This document shows, one piece after another, positions 27,201-34,967 of a stretch of 64,000 nt of DNA. The stretch is taken from contig NZ_CP146100.1 of assembly GCF_037023755.1 (NCBI RefSeq), positions 186,001 to 250,000 of the forward strand. Reading direction: 5' to 3'. Every line of letters begins with the position of its first letter. Position 1 is the first letter of the stretch. The position numbers and the translations under genes were made by a program. The stretch is from Saccharopolyspora sp. SCSIO 74807 (lineage in GTDB: Bacteria > Actinomycetota > Actinomycetes > Mycobacteriales > Pseudonocardiaceae). The notes beneath the pieces are model-generated. The model was not told where the DNA came from. It saw only the letters and a program-made list of their open reading frames with translations, and ran no database searches.

Positions 27201-27854
27201 GACACCGACCTCGCCGAGGTTTACGCGGTGTGGGGCGGTTTCGCCTACGGCCGCGGGCTGGAAGGCACCGAGGCGCGCGGCGACATGGAGTCGGCGTACA
27301 AGCGGATTTCGGTGGCAGCGAAGAACGTCGACACCCGCGAGCACGACATCGCCGACTCGGACGACTACTTCCAGTACCACGGCGGCATGATCGCCACGGT
27401 GCGCGCGCTTTCCGGCAAGGCACCGGCGGCCTACATCGGCGACAGCAGCAGGCCTGACTCGATCCGCACCCGCTCGCTCACCGAGGAGACCTCGCGCGTT
27501 TTCCGGGCGCGCGTGGTGAATCCGCGCTGGCTGGACGCGATGCGCAAGCACGGCTACAAGGGCGCGTTCGAGCTCGCGGCCACAGTGGACTACCTGTTCG
27601 GCTACGACGCCACGACCGGCGTGGTCGGCGACTGGATGTACGAGAAGCTGGCCGAGACCTACGTGCTCGACGAGGAGAACCAGAAGTTCCTCACCGAGTC
27701 CAACCCGTGGGCGCTGCACGGCATCACCGAACGCCTGCTGGAAGCGGCGAACCGGAACATGTGGGAATCCCCCGACCCGGACACCATCGCCGCCCTGCAC
27801 GAGGTCTACCTGCAGGCCGAAGGTGACCTGGAGGACGGCCCGCAACAATCCTGA
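24225..27854 (+). CDS. cobN: Cobaltochelatase subunit CobN
   Basis: A 1209-residue CobN, the large substrate-binding subunit of the ATP-dependent cobaltochelatase that inserts Co2+ into hydrogenobyrinate a,c-diamide. Length is typical (about 1200). Landmarks are the N-terminal VILLLSTSDTDLLSARAA, then LYYRAHHMAGNTAF near residue 160, AMVHLGKHGNLEWLPGK near 520 and SPDPDTIAALHEVYLQAEGD at the C-terminus. CobN normally needs an AAA+ partner pair; no cobS/cobT is seen, and the ChlI/ChlD-type protein at 50492 is the probable partner. It starts at GTG 24225, placed by the Shine-Dalgarno and by overlap with the leader frame. Under B12 riboswitch control. Confidence 0.96.
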   Translation: MILLLSTSDTDLLSARAANADSGVAQFRLGNPARLGVDDLPPLLEGVDLVVVRLLGGRRAWEEGLDALLAGPRPVVVLGGEQAPDAELMECSTVPGGVCAQAHSYLAQGGPQNLTQLFHFLSDTILLTGHGFEPPVETPKWGVLEREPRRTEGPTVAVLYYRAHHMAGNTAFAHALSESIEDAGGQALPVFCASLRAPEPGLLDTLEQADALIVTVLAAGGTKPATAQAGGDDEAWDVGALAELDIPILQGLTLTSSRAAWEENDEGLSPLDMATQVAVPEFDGRLITVPFSFKENDSEGLPVYVADPERTARVAGTAVRHAQLKHVQPQDKRLVLMLSAYPTKHSRIGNAVGLDTPASAVKMLATLRDAGYDIGPADGPDALPGVAAQDGDALVHALIAAGGQDPDWLSEEQLSGNPVRIPAKRYAEWYATLPADLRESIEQHWGPPPGEQFVDRSHDPDGEIVLAALRAGNVVIMVQPPRGFGENPIAIYHDPDLPPSHHYLAAYRWLNHEFGAHAMVHLGKHGNLEWLPGKTAGMSASCAPDAALGDLPLIYPFLVNDPGEGTQAKRRVHATLVDHLVPPMARAESYGDIAKLEQLLDEHAQISAMDPAKLPAIRSQIWTLMQAAKLDHDLGLEERPHEAEFDDMLLHVDGWLCEIKDAQIRDGLHILGGAPTGEPRVNLVLAMLRARQMWGGQSAALPGLREALGMLEDGSVARGTVDDVETSAHALVSGMEEHDWELSAVPEVCRSVLGEAPDDVVRVLEFAVSELVPRLASTTDEMTAALHALEGGYVPAGPSGSPLRGLINVLPTGRNFYSVDPKAVPSRLSWETGHAIADSLIERYLDETGEYPRSVGLSVWGTSAMRTSGDDIAEVLALMGVRPTWDEASRRVNGLEVIPLEELGRPRVDVTVRISGFFRDAFPHVVTLIDDAVRKVAALDEPHEQNFVRAHAQSDVAEHGDERRATTRIFGSKPGAYGAGLLPLMDSKNWRDDTDLAEVYAVWGGFAYGRGLEGTEARGDMESAYKRISVAAKNVDTREHDIADSDDYFQYHGGMIATVRALSGKAPAAYIGDSSRPDSIRTRSLTEETSRVFRARVVNPRWLDAMRKHGYKGAFELAATVDYLFGYDATTGVVGDWMYEKLAETYVLDEENQKFLTESNPWALHGITERLLEAANRNMWESPDPDTIAALHEVYLQAEGDLEDGPQQS

Positions 27855-27860
27855 GCTCCG

Positions 27861-27910
27861 GGTGAACGGACTGTTCGCCCCACCGGATCGGGCGAACGGT
27901 CCGTTCACTC
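27861..27910. repeat. Dispersed hairpin element, copy 5
   Basis: Starts seven bases after the cobN stop. Arms GGTGAACGGACTGTTCGCCC and complement ending GCGAACGGTCCGTTCACTCC; loop ACCGGATCGGG. A probable terminator of cobN. Confidence 0.85.
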
Positions 27911-28009
27911 CGCGAGAAATGCTCCGGAACCCGCGCGGATGCGCACTCGGCACTCAGCTCGCGCCGATCATGGGCCACGCTCCTGGATCGCAGTGTGCGC
28001 GGGCCGGTG

Positions 28010-28384
28010 TCAGCGCGCGTTCGCGAGGTCGTCCCCCCGATCTACTTCGACGGAGGAAACGGTGATGTCGTGGTCGTCGAAGTCGGCCACCACACGCATC
28101 TGCCCCCCGAGCGCGGTGATGTAGCGGCGGATGGTGGCGACCTCCATCGGCTCAAGGGACGCACCCCGCTCGATCGCCGAAACGCGGACCTGGCTGATTC
28201 CCATTCGTTCGGCCAGAGCGGACTGGGAGAGTCCGGCCCGCTCGCGCAGACCGGCGAGGCGGTTGCCGAGAACGTAGGACTGGGTTCGAGCGCGGGCACG
28301 CTCGCGGGAAGCTTCGACGTCCCGCCCGGCAGCCTCGTCGATCGCCTGCTTGTCGGCCTTGATGTCCTTCCACGAACGACTCAT
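28010..28384 (-). CDS. XRE-type antitoxin (HigA-like)
   Basis: A 124-residue protein with a helix-turn-helix at about residues 42-95 (LAGLRERAGLSQSALAERMG, ISQVRVSAIERGASLEPMEV). The lysine- and arginine-rich N-terminal helix (SWKDIKADKQAIDEAAGRDV) resembles XRE antitoxins of RelE/HigB-like pairs. It overlaps the toxin gene by four bases (ATGA). The antitoxin would neutralise the toxin and repress the operon. The order is toxin first, as in higBA. Confidence 0.9.
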   Translation of the reverse strand: MSRSWKDIKADKQAIDEAAGRDVEASRERARARTQSYVLGNRLAGLRERAGLSQSALAERMGISQVRVSAIERGASLEPMEVATIRRYITALGGQMRVVADFDDHDITVSSVEVDRGDDLANAR

Positions 28385-28761
28385 CGGTTCTCCCCTCTCC
28401 TGTCGATGAGCTCGGCGAGATGCTGGGCATAACGCTTTTCTGCGAGTGGGATGGCCTGCTCGTACCAGCCGCGCCAGTTGCCGGCCTTGTCGCCGGCCAC
28501 CAGGACGAACGCTTGCTGCTCCGGATCGAAGGCGAACAGCATCCGGACCTCGCTCGCTCCAGCTGATGCCGGCCGCAACTCCTTGAGGTGGTGGACGGTC
28601 GAACCTTTGATGCGATCCGCCAACGGCCTGCCCAGCGCAGGCCCCTTGGCTGCTAGGAGGTCCAACGCCGCTTCGATCAAATCAGCGGACCTGGAATCTG
28701 ATCGCACCAGATCCAGGAACCACGCTTCGACGTCCGCGTGCAGCAGGACTTCCCATCGCAT
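28381..28761 (-). CDS. RelE/HigB-like toxin
   Basis: A 126-residue protein of the phage-derived Gp49/HigB-like branch of the RelE superfamily. Landmarks are MRWEVLLHADVEAWFLDLVR, then IEAALDLLAAKGPALGRPLA and IKGSTVHHLKELRPASAGAS with the core strand VRMLFAFDPEQQAFVLVAGDK and WYEQAIPLAEKRYAQHL. Relatives cleave mRNA on the ribosome. Toxin-first order with an overlapping XRE antitoxin supports a type II toxin-antitoxin system. Starts at ATG 28761. Confidence 0.9.
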   Translation of the reverse strand: MRWEVLLHADVEAWFLDLVRSDSRSADLIEAALDLLAAKGPALGRPLADRIKGSTVHHLKELRPASAGASEVRMLFAFDPEQQAFVLVAGDKAGNWRGWYEQAIPLAEKRYAQHLAELIDRRGENR

Positions 28762-28769
28762 CCTGCGAT

Positions 28770-28788
28770 GATAACCCCTGTGTTATAG
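28770..28788 (-). promoter_or_regulatory. Toxin-antitoxin promoter and operator
   Basis: On the minus strand TATAAC (28787-28782) is a good -10 box. It is overlapped by the dyad ATAAC (28771-28775) / GTTAT (28782-28786), the arrangement expected for repression by the antitoxin. Confidence 0.55.
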
Positions 28789-29147
28789 GTTTAGCAATTC
28801 CGGCATGGTCCGCACCTCGCCGCTCGCCCCGGAATCCGGCAGACGGTGACCGGCCCTTCCGGCTGGGCCGGATCAGCGATGCGAGGACGTTGTCCGGCTC
28901 GTTCGAGCCATCCACCGGGCCGGAACCGGCACAGCTCGTCCTGTCGAGCTTCGCCACGGCTGCCCACCGGCACGAGGTGATCTGCGGGTTCACGGGTCTG
29001 CGCCCCGCCACGACTGACGCCCGCCCGGTTTCGCGTTGCACCGCCCGGAAAATCCGCTTCGCGCCGAACGGAACGTGGTGCTGCGCACGCAAGACTGGTG
29101 CGGGGAAGTGGGGGCTGCTCAGCTGAGCGGCGGGGAAGGGAGGACCC
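28789..29147. other. Gene-free gap between toxin-antitoxin pair and MFS gene
   Basis: About 360 bp with no gene I can support. A 78-codon frame at 28890-29126 has no ribosome site and no domain. GGGAGG at about 29142 is the Shine-Dalgarno of the MFS gene. No RNA motif or strong hairpin is recognised. Confidence 0.5.
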
Positions 29148-30350
29148 ATGCCGCGGGAACAGGAACTCACCCCGGCCACCGCCGCGCCACCGCGCTCCTT
29201 CGGAGCGGACGTGCTGGTCGCGTTCGGGCTGGCACTGGGATCGTCGGCAGCACAGGGCCTGGGACGGTTCGCCTACGGGCTGCTGCTGCCGTCGATGAGC
29301 GAGGCGCTGCACTGGTCCTTCGCCACCGCCGGACTGCTCAACACCGCGAACGCCGCCGGATACCTGCTGGGCGCGCTGGTGGCGGCACCGGTCGGGCGCC
29401 GCTGGGGCACCAAGCGGCTCATGCTCGGCGGACTGGTCGCCACGGCGATGTTCCTGGCGGCCTCGGCGCTGACCGCGAACGTGGCGCTGCTGTTCGCATT
29501 GCGGCTGCTGACCGGGATCGCCGGTGCGGTGGCGTTCGTGCTGGGCGGAGTGCTGGCGACGCACCTCGGGCACGGGCGGCCGGGTGGCCGGTCGGCGGTG
29601 CTGCTGGGGATCTACTTCGCCGGTGGCGGGCTGGGCACGATGCTGTCCGGGCTGGTGCTGCCTCCCGCGGTGGTCGCGGGTGGCTGGCGCTGGGGCTGGA
29701 TCGTGCTGGGCGTGCTGGCTGCGGTCTCGGCCGCGCTGGTGATCCCCGCTTCGGCGCGCACGGCGGCACCTGCGCCCGCCGCGGACGGAGGCGGGTTCAG
29801 CGCGCGACCGATCGCTCCGGCGGTGGTCGCCTACGGCCTGTTCGGCGTCGGCTACATCGCTTACATGACGTTCATCGCGGCGTTCCTGAAATCCGGCGGA
29901 GCCTCTTCCGCGGAGATCTCGGCGTTCTGGGCGCTGCTCGGCGCGGCCGCGGTCGGCGGCGGATTCCTTTGGGGCCCGATGCTGGGAAAGCTGCGCGGCG
30001 GCCGGGGATTGGCGGTGCTGCTGGTCGTGGTCACGGTCGGCGCGGTGCTGCCACTGCTCTCGACCGGGGCGGTCGCGGAGTTCTGCTCGGCGCTGCTGTT
30101 CGGCTGCTCGTTCCTGTCCGTGGTCACGGCCGTGACCACGGTCGCCCGCAACGCCCTCCCGCCGGACCGCTGGGCGGCCGCGATCGGCGCGCTGACCACG
30201 GTGTTCGCCATCGGGCAGTGCGCGGGTCCTGTGCTGGCCGGGTGGCTGTCGGACACCGGCGGCGGGATCGGTGCGGGGATGCTGCTCTCGGCGGCGATCC
30301 TGCTGGCTGCCGCCGCGGTGGCGCTGGCGCAGCGGACCGAGCGCTCCTGA
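29148..30350 (+). CDS. MFS transporter, YbfB/YjiJ-like
   Basis: A 400-residue, twelve-helix major facilitator protein resembling the YbfB/YjiJ group. TM1 holds VAFGLALGSSAAQGLGRFAY, TM2 and the motif A loop hold AAGYLLGALVAAPVGRRWGT, and TM5 holds LLGIYFAGGGLGTMLSGLVL. The central loop near residue 205 is short and alanine-rich, and the later helices carry GYIAYMTFIAAFLKSGG. The substrate is unknown; relatives are annotated as small-molecule exporters. GGGAGG precedes ATG 29148. It converges on the WYL regulator with one base between stop codons. Confidence 0.88.
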   Translation: MPREQELTPATAAPPRSFGADVLVAFGLALGSSAAQGLGRFAYGLLLPSMSEALHWSFATAGLLNTANAAGYLLGALVAAPVGRRWGTKRLMLGGLVATAMFLAASALTANVALLFALRLLTGIAGAVAFVLGGVLATHLGHGRPGGRSAVLLGIYFAGGGLGTMLSGLVLPPAVVAGGWRWGWIVLGVLAAVSAALVIPASARTAAPAPAADGGGFSARPIAPAVVAYGLFGVGYIAYMTFIAAFLKSGGASSAEISAFWALLGAAAVGGGFLWGPMLGKLRGGRGLAVLLVVVTVGAVLPLLSTGAVAEFCSALLFGCSFLSVVTAVTTVARNALPPDRWAAAIGALTTVFAIGQCAGPVLAGWLSDTGGGIGAGMLLSAAILLAAAAVALAQRTERS

Positions 30351-30351
30351 C

Positions 30352-31311
30352 TCATTCCGCGGGAGAACCGGGCGCGGCCGCGCAGCGGCGGCCGAGAGCT
30401 GCGACCGCCTCGTGGAGTTCGGGTGGTCCGATGACCTGGAAGTCGGCGTCGAACCGGCCGATCATGGCCGCCAGCGCCGGCCACGACCAGGATCCGGCGA
30501 CGAAGCGGCAGCGGCCCTCGTCGACCGGTTCGACCAGGGCGTCGTCCGCGAACTCGGCGATCTCATCGGCGGGCCGGTCCAGGATCACCTCCCCGCGGCA
30601 CGGCCAGCCTTCCACGCCCCGGAACTTGGCGGTCACGAACGCCGCCACGTCTCCCCCGGGCAGTTCGCGCGGGGTGAAGCGCGGCCCGGTGGGCGTGCGC
30701 GGAGTGATCCGGTCGGCGCGGAAGGTGCGCCAGTCCTCCCGGTCCAGGTCCCAGGCGACGAGATACCAGCGTCCACCCCAGGTGACGAGGTGGTGCGGCT
30801 GCACCCGGCGCGAGCCGTCGCCGTTGACCGGGCGCCGATAGTCGAAGCGCAATTCCTCCCGCGCGTGCACTGCCGCGCTCAGCGCCACGAGCACATCGCG
30901 TTCCACCTCAGCCCGGCCCTGCGGCACGGGAACCGCGGTGATCTGGAGAGTGTCGACGCGGTGGCGCAACCTGGCGGGCAGCACCTGCCGGACGGTGTGC
31001 AGCGCCCGCTCAGCCGCCTCCTCGATCCCGGCCCCGGCGGTGGTGGCGAGCTGGAGCGCGAGGGTGAGCGCGACCGCCTGATCGTCGTCGAACAGCAGCG
31101 GGGGCAGCTCGCTTCCCGCACCGAGCCGGTAGCCGCCGTCCGGCCCCTTGCTGGCCGCGATCGGATAGCCCAGCTCCCGCAACCGGTCCACGTCGCGGCG
31201 CACGGTGCGCGGGCTGACGCCCAGTCGTTCGGCGAGCCGCTCGCTCGGCCAGTCCCGGCACGCCTGCAACAGGGACAGCAGCGACAGCAACCGCGCTGAG
31301 GTCTTCGGCAT
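30352..31311 (-). CDS. WYL-domain transcriptional regulator
   Basis: A 319-residue DeoR-like HTH plus WYL regulator. The winged HTH covers residues 1-60 (ARLLSLLSLLQACRDWPSER, VSPRTVRRDVDRLRELGYPI). The WYL domain begins near 140, with RFDYRRPVNGD, VQPHHLVTWGGRWYLVAWDL and RTFRADRI. A C-terminal WCX extension follows. It is divergent from the DinB gene at 31409, with about 100 bp between. WYL regulators of this class often control an adjacent DinB-like or stress gene, so control of that neighbour is likely. ATG 31311 preferred; ATG 31320 is also in frame. Confidence 0.92.
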   Translation of the reverse strand: MPKTSARLLSLLSLLQACRDWPSERLAERLGVSPRTVRRDVDRLRELGYPIAASKGPDGGYRLGAGSELPPLLFDDDQAVALTLALQLATTAGAGIEEAAERALHTVRQVLPARLRHRVDTLQITAVPVPQGRAEVERDVLVALSAAVHAREELRFDYRRPVNGDGSRRVQPHHLVTWGGRWYLVAWDLDREDWRTFRADRITPRTPTGPRFTPRELPGGDVAAFVTAKFRGVEGWPCRGEVILDRPADEIAEFADDALVEPVDEGRCRFVAGSWSWPALAAMIGRFDADFQVIGPPELHEAVAALGRRCAAAPGSPAE

Positions 31312-31408
31312 GAATCCCATCCTGCCCGCAGAAGCGGCCACTACCTGTCCGCTACCGGTGCGAAGGTTCCTCCGTACCGACAACCGAGCAGGACCGGAAG
31401 GACGCACC

Positions 31409-31975
31409 GTGACCACGAAATCGACCCTCGACGCCGAACGCGCCGATCTGCTCGCCCAGCTCACCGACGCCCGTGCAGCACTGATCGCCACCACCGACGG
31501 GCTGGACGACGAGCAGGCCGGTTCGCGCCCGACGGTCAGCGAGCTGTGCCTGGGCGGGCTGATCAAGCACGTCGCGTCCGTGGAGGAGCAGTGGCTGCGC
31601 TTCGCGGTCGACGGCCCCGCCGCGATGAGCTTCGAGCTGCCCGACGGCGTCACGTGGGCCGACATCATGGCCGGCACGGCGAGCAGCTATCCGCAGTGGA
31701 TGATCGAGCACGGCCGGGATTTCCGGATGTCGCCCGAGGACACGCTGGCCGCGATCCTCGCCCGCTACGAGCGGGTCGCGGCCCGCACCGCGGAGGTCGT
31801 CGCCGCACTCCCCGACCTGAACGCCGAGTTCCCGCTGCCGGAGGCGCCGTGGCACCGGCCGGGCGAGGTGCGCAGCGTGCGGCGGGTGCTCACGCACGTG
31901 ATCTCCGAGACCGCTCAGCACGCCGGCCACGCCGACATCCTGCGCGAGACCATCGACGGGCGGCGCGCGTCCTGA
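31409..31975 (+). CDS. DinB-family (DUF664) protein
   Basis: A 188-residue four-helix-bundle protein of the DinB/YfiT superfamily, the same fold as mycothiol-dependent maleylpyruvate isomerases. Three positions look like the metal-binding histidine triad: LIKHVASVEEQWLRF (about residue 52), EAPWHRPGEVRSVRRVLTHV (about 160), and ETAQHAGHADILRE near 170. Since the organism makes mycothiol, a thiol-transferase role is possible. GTG 31409 has GGAAGG. It ends at hairpin copy 6. Confidence 0.85.
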   Translation: MTTKSTLDAERADLLAQLTDARAALIATTDGLDDEQAGSRPTVSELCLGGLIKHVASVEEQWLRFAVDGPAAMSFELPDGVTWADIMAGTASSYPQWMIEHGRDFRMSPEDTLAAILARYERVAARTAEVVAALPDLNAEFPLPEAPWHRPGEVRSVRRVLTHVISETAQHAGHADILRETIDGRRAS

Positions 31976-31994
31976 TAACCGCGCCGCGACTCGT

Positions 31995-32045
31995 GAGCGA
32001 ACGGACCGTTCGACCGGCTGGATGGGGCGAACGGTCCGCTCGTTC
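31995..32045. repeat. Dispersed hairpin element, copy 6
   Basis: Sits between the DinB gene and the convergent DUF397 gene. Arms GAGCGAACGGACCGTTCG and CGAACGGTCCGCTCGTTC; loop ACCGGCTGGATGGGG. The stem is compensated rather than identical to the other copies, which suggests selection on structure. Confidence 0.75.
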
Positions 32046-32050
32046 CGGGC

Positions 32051-32248
32051 TCAGCGGTCGAAACGACCGGACTTGATCGCGCCGATGAACGACGACCACG
32101 CCGTAGCGCCCGCGGTGAAATACCCGGCACCGCGGTCTTTGGTGTCCCGCACCGCCGCGCCACTCCCTAAGCTGGCGACTTCGACGCACGCGGTCTTTTG
32201 CTGAGAACGGCTGGACTTGCGCCAGCCCGTCGGCTGTTCAGTCATCAT
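32051..32248 (-). CDS. DUF397 protein
   Basis: A 65-residue DUF397 protein (TGWRKSSRSQQKTACVEVAS, AAVRDTKDRG, TAWSSFIGAIKSGRF). GGAGAGG precedes tandem ATG codons at 32248 and 32245. Unlike the other copies it has no XRE partner directly upstream on its strand; the nearest XRE gene is 690 bp away on the opposite strand and has its own two DUF397 genes. Confidence 0.85.
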   Translation of the reverse strand: MMTEQPTGWRKSSRSQQKTACVEVASLGSGAAVRDTKDRGAGYFTAGATAWSSFIGAIKSGRFDR

Positions 32249-32418
32249 TGCCTCTCCAGTCCTCCGGCGGTCTCGTCGAGCACCACAGGCCGTTTTCCGA
32301 AGCTTGCAGTCAGCTGGTGCGTTTCTGTACCCGCTCGTGCCAAAGGCGCAGCCGCTTCAGCCCTTCGCATAGCGGAATAGCAAGGAAGCCTTCGCCGCAC
32401 AAGATCGGTCGCCTTCAC
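32245..32418 (-). CDS. Possible small protein overlapping the DUF397 start
   Basis: A 57-codon frame from GTG 32418 ends in a TGA that overlaps the DUF397 ATG (ATGA), the spacing of a coupled gene. No domain is seen; the segment VLDETAGGLERQ is its C-terminus. The evidence is only the overlap and frame. It could equally be untranslated leader. Confidence 0.25.
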   Translation of the reverse strand: MKATDLVRRRLPCYSAMRRAEAAAPLARAGTETHQLTASFGKRPVVLDETAGGLERQ

Positions 32419-32581
32419 CAGCGAAACCCCGGTGCGGGCCGGGCAGAGCAGGGAGGGGAACTCCGCCCGGCCCGCGAACCCGGCCGGAAGGACCGCGCTC
32501 GGGGAAGCACGCGGCACAACCGGCCGGGCAACGGCCCGCGCCTGGTCGGGGACAGGACGCGGGCCGGTCAATCCCCGGCGA

Positions 32582-32824
32582 TCAGTTCCGAGGACCAGCC
32601 GAGAGATTCCTATCCGCATCAGCCGGTGGTTCGCGCCCACCCGCTACGGCCGATGCGCAGGCATCGCACACACCACGCGGCTTCTGCGGCCTACCGATCC
32701 GCCGGTGTACGCGCCCACGGATGACGTGTCCGCACAAGGCCTCCGGCAGCGGGCCACCGGTCCGCAACCCGACCACGTGCCAGACCGACTCCTGCACCGA
32801 AGCCATGAACACCCGGACACCCAC
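32582..32824 (-). CDS. Small cysteine/histidine protein beside DUF397 module
   Basis: An 80-residue protein with the pattern WHVVGLRTGGPLPEALCGHV followed by a basic stretch and VCDACASAV. The three cysteines and one or two histidines could bind zinc. Similar short Cys/His proteins accompany XRE/DUF397 loci in related genomes, from memory. GTG 32824 is preceded by GAGGGGG. The function is unknown. Confidence 0.5.
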   Translation of the reverse strand: MGVRVFMASVQESVWHVVGLRTGGPLPEALCGHVIRGRVHRRIGRPQKPRGVCDACASAVAGGREPPADADRNLSAGPRN

Positions 32825-32898
32825 GTCAACCCCCTCGGCCTGCGACTACAAAAATCATCGCTGTCTACTAGACATTGATCAATACCTCGATCAGGGCA

Positions 32899-32927
32899 TG
32901 AACACCGGTTCCCCACCTAGCTACGAT
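32899..32927 (+). promoter_or_regulatory. Promoter of a leaderless XRE gene
   Basis: TGAACA (32899-32904), 17-bp spacer, TACGAT (32922-32927). The predicted start point is at or one base before GTG 32935, and no Shine-Dalgarno is present, so the mRNA is probably leaderless. Confidence 0.5.
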
Positions 32928-32934
32928 CTGTCTC

Positions 32935-33792
32935 GTGCCTGTAGACGCCAACGGGATCACCCCACGAGCGCGCGCACTCGCCGCCGCCATCCGCTCCACA
33001 CGAGAGAATTCCGGCGTCAGCGGCCGCGAGTTGAGCAAACGCCTCGGCCTCAGCCACGGAACCATCTCGCACTGGGAAACCGGGCGTCGTGTCCCGACGC
33101 CGGAAGACGTCGCCTCGTTCCTCGCGGTTGCCGGGGTCACCGGCAAAGAGCGGCAGCGACTGCTGGATCTTGCCCGCCATGCCAGTGAACCGAACTGGCT
33201 CACGGTCGGTATGCCGGGGATTCCGCAACAACTCGCCGGGGCCGTCGAGTGCGAACGATCAGCGACGTCAATCGTCGAGTGGGCACCGATGGGGCTGCCC
33301 GGCCTGTTGCAGACGGCCGACTACGCACGCGCCATCGCAACGGCGAGCGGCCTTCCGGCGCACGAGGTTGAACGCCGAGTCACGATCCGAGTCGGCAGGC
33401 GGGAGGTGATCACTAGACGAAACCCAGTGCAGTTCACGGCGTTGATCGGCGAGGACGCCATTCGCGATCGCATCGGGCCGCCGGAGGTGATGGCTGACCA
33501 GCTGCACCACGTTCTGGACTGCCTCGAACGCGACAACATCACCGTTCAGGTCGTCCGGCGCTGCATCGGTTGGCATCCCGGCATCGCAGGCCCGTTCGTC
33601 CTGTACGAATTCACAGACTCTCCCGCTGTCGTGCACTTGGAGCACTTCAGCTCAGGTGCGTTCGTCCCTGACAACGACGATGTGGAGGCGTACAGAGGTG
33701 CGGTGGAGAGCATCGGCCACATCGCACTCAGCGCAGCCGAAACAACACGATTCATCAAGAAACTCGCTGACGAGAAGGAGCGAACGGCATGA
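32935..33792 (+). CDS. XRE-family regulator with DUF5753 domain
   Basis: A 285-residue regulator. HTH at about residues 14-70 (RENSGVSGRELSKRLGLSHG, TISHWETGRRVPTPEDV). The DUF5753 domain runs from about 100, with ATSIVEWAPMGLPGLLQTAD, REVITRRNPVQFTALIGEDA and FVLYEFTDSPAVVHLEH. It is followed by two DUF397 genes; the first overlaps its stop (ATGA). Base composition is lower in G+C than the housekeeping genes, as for the other accessory modules. Confidence 0.92.
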   Translation: MPVDANGITPRARALAAAIRSTRENSGVSGRELSKRLGLSHGTISHWETGRRVPTPEDVASFLAVAGVTGKERQRLLDLARHASEPNWLTVGMPGIPQQLAGAVECERSATSIVEWAPMGLPGLLQTADYARAIATASGLPAHEVERRVTIRVGRREVITRRNPVQFTALIGEDAIRDRIGPPEVMADQLHHVLDCLERDNITVQVVRRCIGWHPGIAGPFVLYEFTDSPAVVHLEHFSSGAFVPDNDDVEAYRGAVESIGHIALSAAETTRFIKKLADEKERTA

Positions 33793-33977
33793 GTCCGGCA
33801 CGGTGGCGAAAGTCCAGCTACAGCCAGCCGAACGGCAACTGCGTAGAGGTAGGCAGGCTGGGCGATCACGCCGCAATACGCGACAGCAAGAACCACGAGA
33901 CGGGGAATTTAATCGTCTCCCCAGCGCAGTGGTCCGCCTTCCTGGCGGCAGCAAAAAACGACTGTTTCGATCAATGA
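33789..33977 (+). CDS. DUF397 protein, first of a tandem pair
   Basis: A 62-residue DUF397 protein (ARWRKSSYSQPNGNCVEVGR, AAIRDSKNHETG, SPAQWSAFLAAAKNDCFDQ). It is coupled to the XRE gene by ATGA. It and the next gene share the order of all motifs and arose by duplication. Confidence 0.92.
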   Translation: MSPARWRKSSYSQPNGNCVEVGRLGDHAAIRDSKNHETGNLIVSPAQWSAFLAAAKNDCFDQ

Positions 33978-34021
33978 CTTGCGCAGTATGCGATTAATCG
34001 ACCCCGAAAAGGAACGAACGC

Positions 34022-34201
34022 ATGAAACTTACCGGTTGGCGGAAGTCGAGTTACAGCGGCAACCAAACGAACTGCGTCGAAGTCGGACGCCTGGGCGATC
34101 GTCCAGCGATCCGCGACTCCAAGGATCGCACAGGGAGAATTTTAACCGTCACCCCGGAAAAGTGGACGGCGTTCCTGAACATGCTTAAGAACAACGGATA
34201 G
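34022..34201 (+). CDS. DUF397 protein, second of a tandem pair
   Basis: A 59-residue DUF397 protein (MKLTGWRKSSYSGNQTNCVE, VGRLGDRPAIRDSKDRTG, LTVTPEKWTAFLNMLKNNG). ATG 34022 has AAAGGA upstream. It lies 44 bp after the first DUF397 gene. VEVGRLGD and AIRDSK are shared with that copy. Confidence 0.9.
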   Translation: MKLTGWRKSSYSGNQTNCVEVGRLGDRPAIRDSKDRTGRILTVTPEKWTAFLNMLKNNG

Positions 34202-34272
34202 GCGGGTGCGAGGCGACCGCGCCTCGAGCCTCCGGGGCACGTCCCGATTCCGCTTCGCGCGCAGCCGGTCGG

Positions 34273-34929
34273 CTACCCGTGCTGCCGCCGGTCCAGCCGA
34301 GGTACGTCGAGCGCGCTGTGCACGAGGCCGTTCGTCTTCGCTTCACCCGCGATGACCGAGTGCAAGATTCCGTTGTAGACGAGGTCCCATACGTCCCGGT
34401 TTCCTTGCAGGTCATCGACCTCCACCATGACTTCGCGGCCCCCGCCGTCTTTGAAATCGAGGTGGATCGCATTGCTTCGATGCTTCGCTTTCACCTCGAC
34501 CAACTCGTACAGCCGCACCCACGTCTTGCCGACCTTCAACCACTCGGCACCCGCAGAACACACGACCGTTCGTTGCAGGCTGTACAGACCTGCCAAGAAC
34601 AACACGATCAGTGCCCAGAGCTGCCAGAACTTCATCCACTCAATGCTGAAACCCTGCAACAGGGTAACCCCAACCACGAGAAGCGGAAGCCCCCACGCAG
34701 TGACGAGCAAAGCTGCACGGCGAGATGACTTGTACCAGGCCAACAATGGCCCCTCACCTTCCGGTGGTGCGGGCGCCTTGGCGGGATCGGTCACCCGACC
34801 ACGGATTTCCTCCTCAGCTGATTTCTTCTTGTCCACCAGGCCGGGAGCGCGGGGCGGCCGGGGCTCCCCTGTATCCGGGTCCGGCTTAGGAGGAAGTTCC
34901 TCCACCGTAAGATAAGGCCGGTTTGTCAT
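34273..34929 (-). CDS. Two-helix membrane protein, last gene of the type VII-like cassette
   Basis: A 218-residue protein, not assigned to a family. Residues 1-60 are polar and proline-rich (PPKPDPDTGEPRPPRAPG). Two adjacent membrane helices follow (LLVTAWGLPLLVVGVTLLQG; WQLWALIVLFLAGLYSLQ). The C-terminal 120 residues look like a small beta domain, with VRLYELVEVKAKHRSNAIHL and VMVEVDDLQGNRDVWDLVYN, similar in pattern to bacterial PH-like domains. It begins 38 bp after the gene encoding the glycine-zipper protein, so it could be an immunity or docking partner. That is inference. ATG 34929 chosen; ATG 34950 is possible. Confidence 0.65.
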   Translation of the reverse strand: MTNRPYLTVEELPPKPDPDTGEPRPPRAPGLVDKKKSAEEEIRGRVTDPAKAPAPPEGEGPLLAWYKSSRRAALLVTAWGLPLLVVGVTLLQGFSIEWMKFWQLWALIVLFLAGLYSLQRTVVCSAGAEWLKVGKTWVRLYELVEVKAKHRSNAIHLDFKDGGGREVMVEVDDLQGNRDVWDLVYNGILHSVIAGEAKTNGLVHSALDVPRLDRRQHG

Positions 34930-34967
34930 GCGATGCCCCGATCGTGACATGTGTTCATAATTGCGCG

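Noticed and set aside
25236-27953. 905-codon open frame opposite cobN
   Set aside because: Wholly antisense to cobN and with no domain; such frames are expected opposite GC-rich third positions.
28890-29126. 78-codon frame in the gap before the MFS gene
   Set aside because: No Shine-Dalgarno, no domain, and cysteine/arginine-rich random-like composition.
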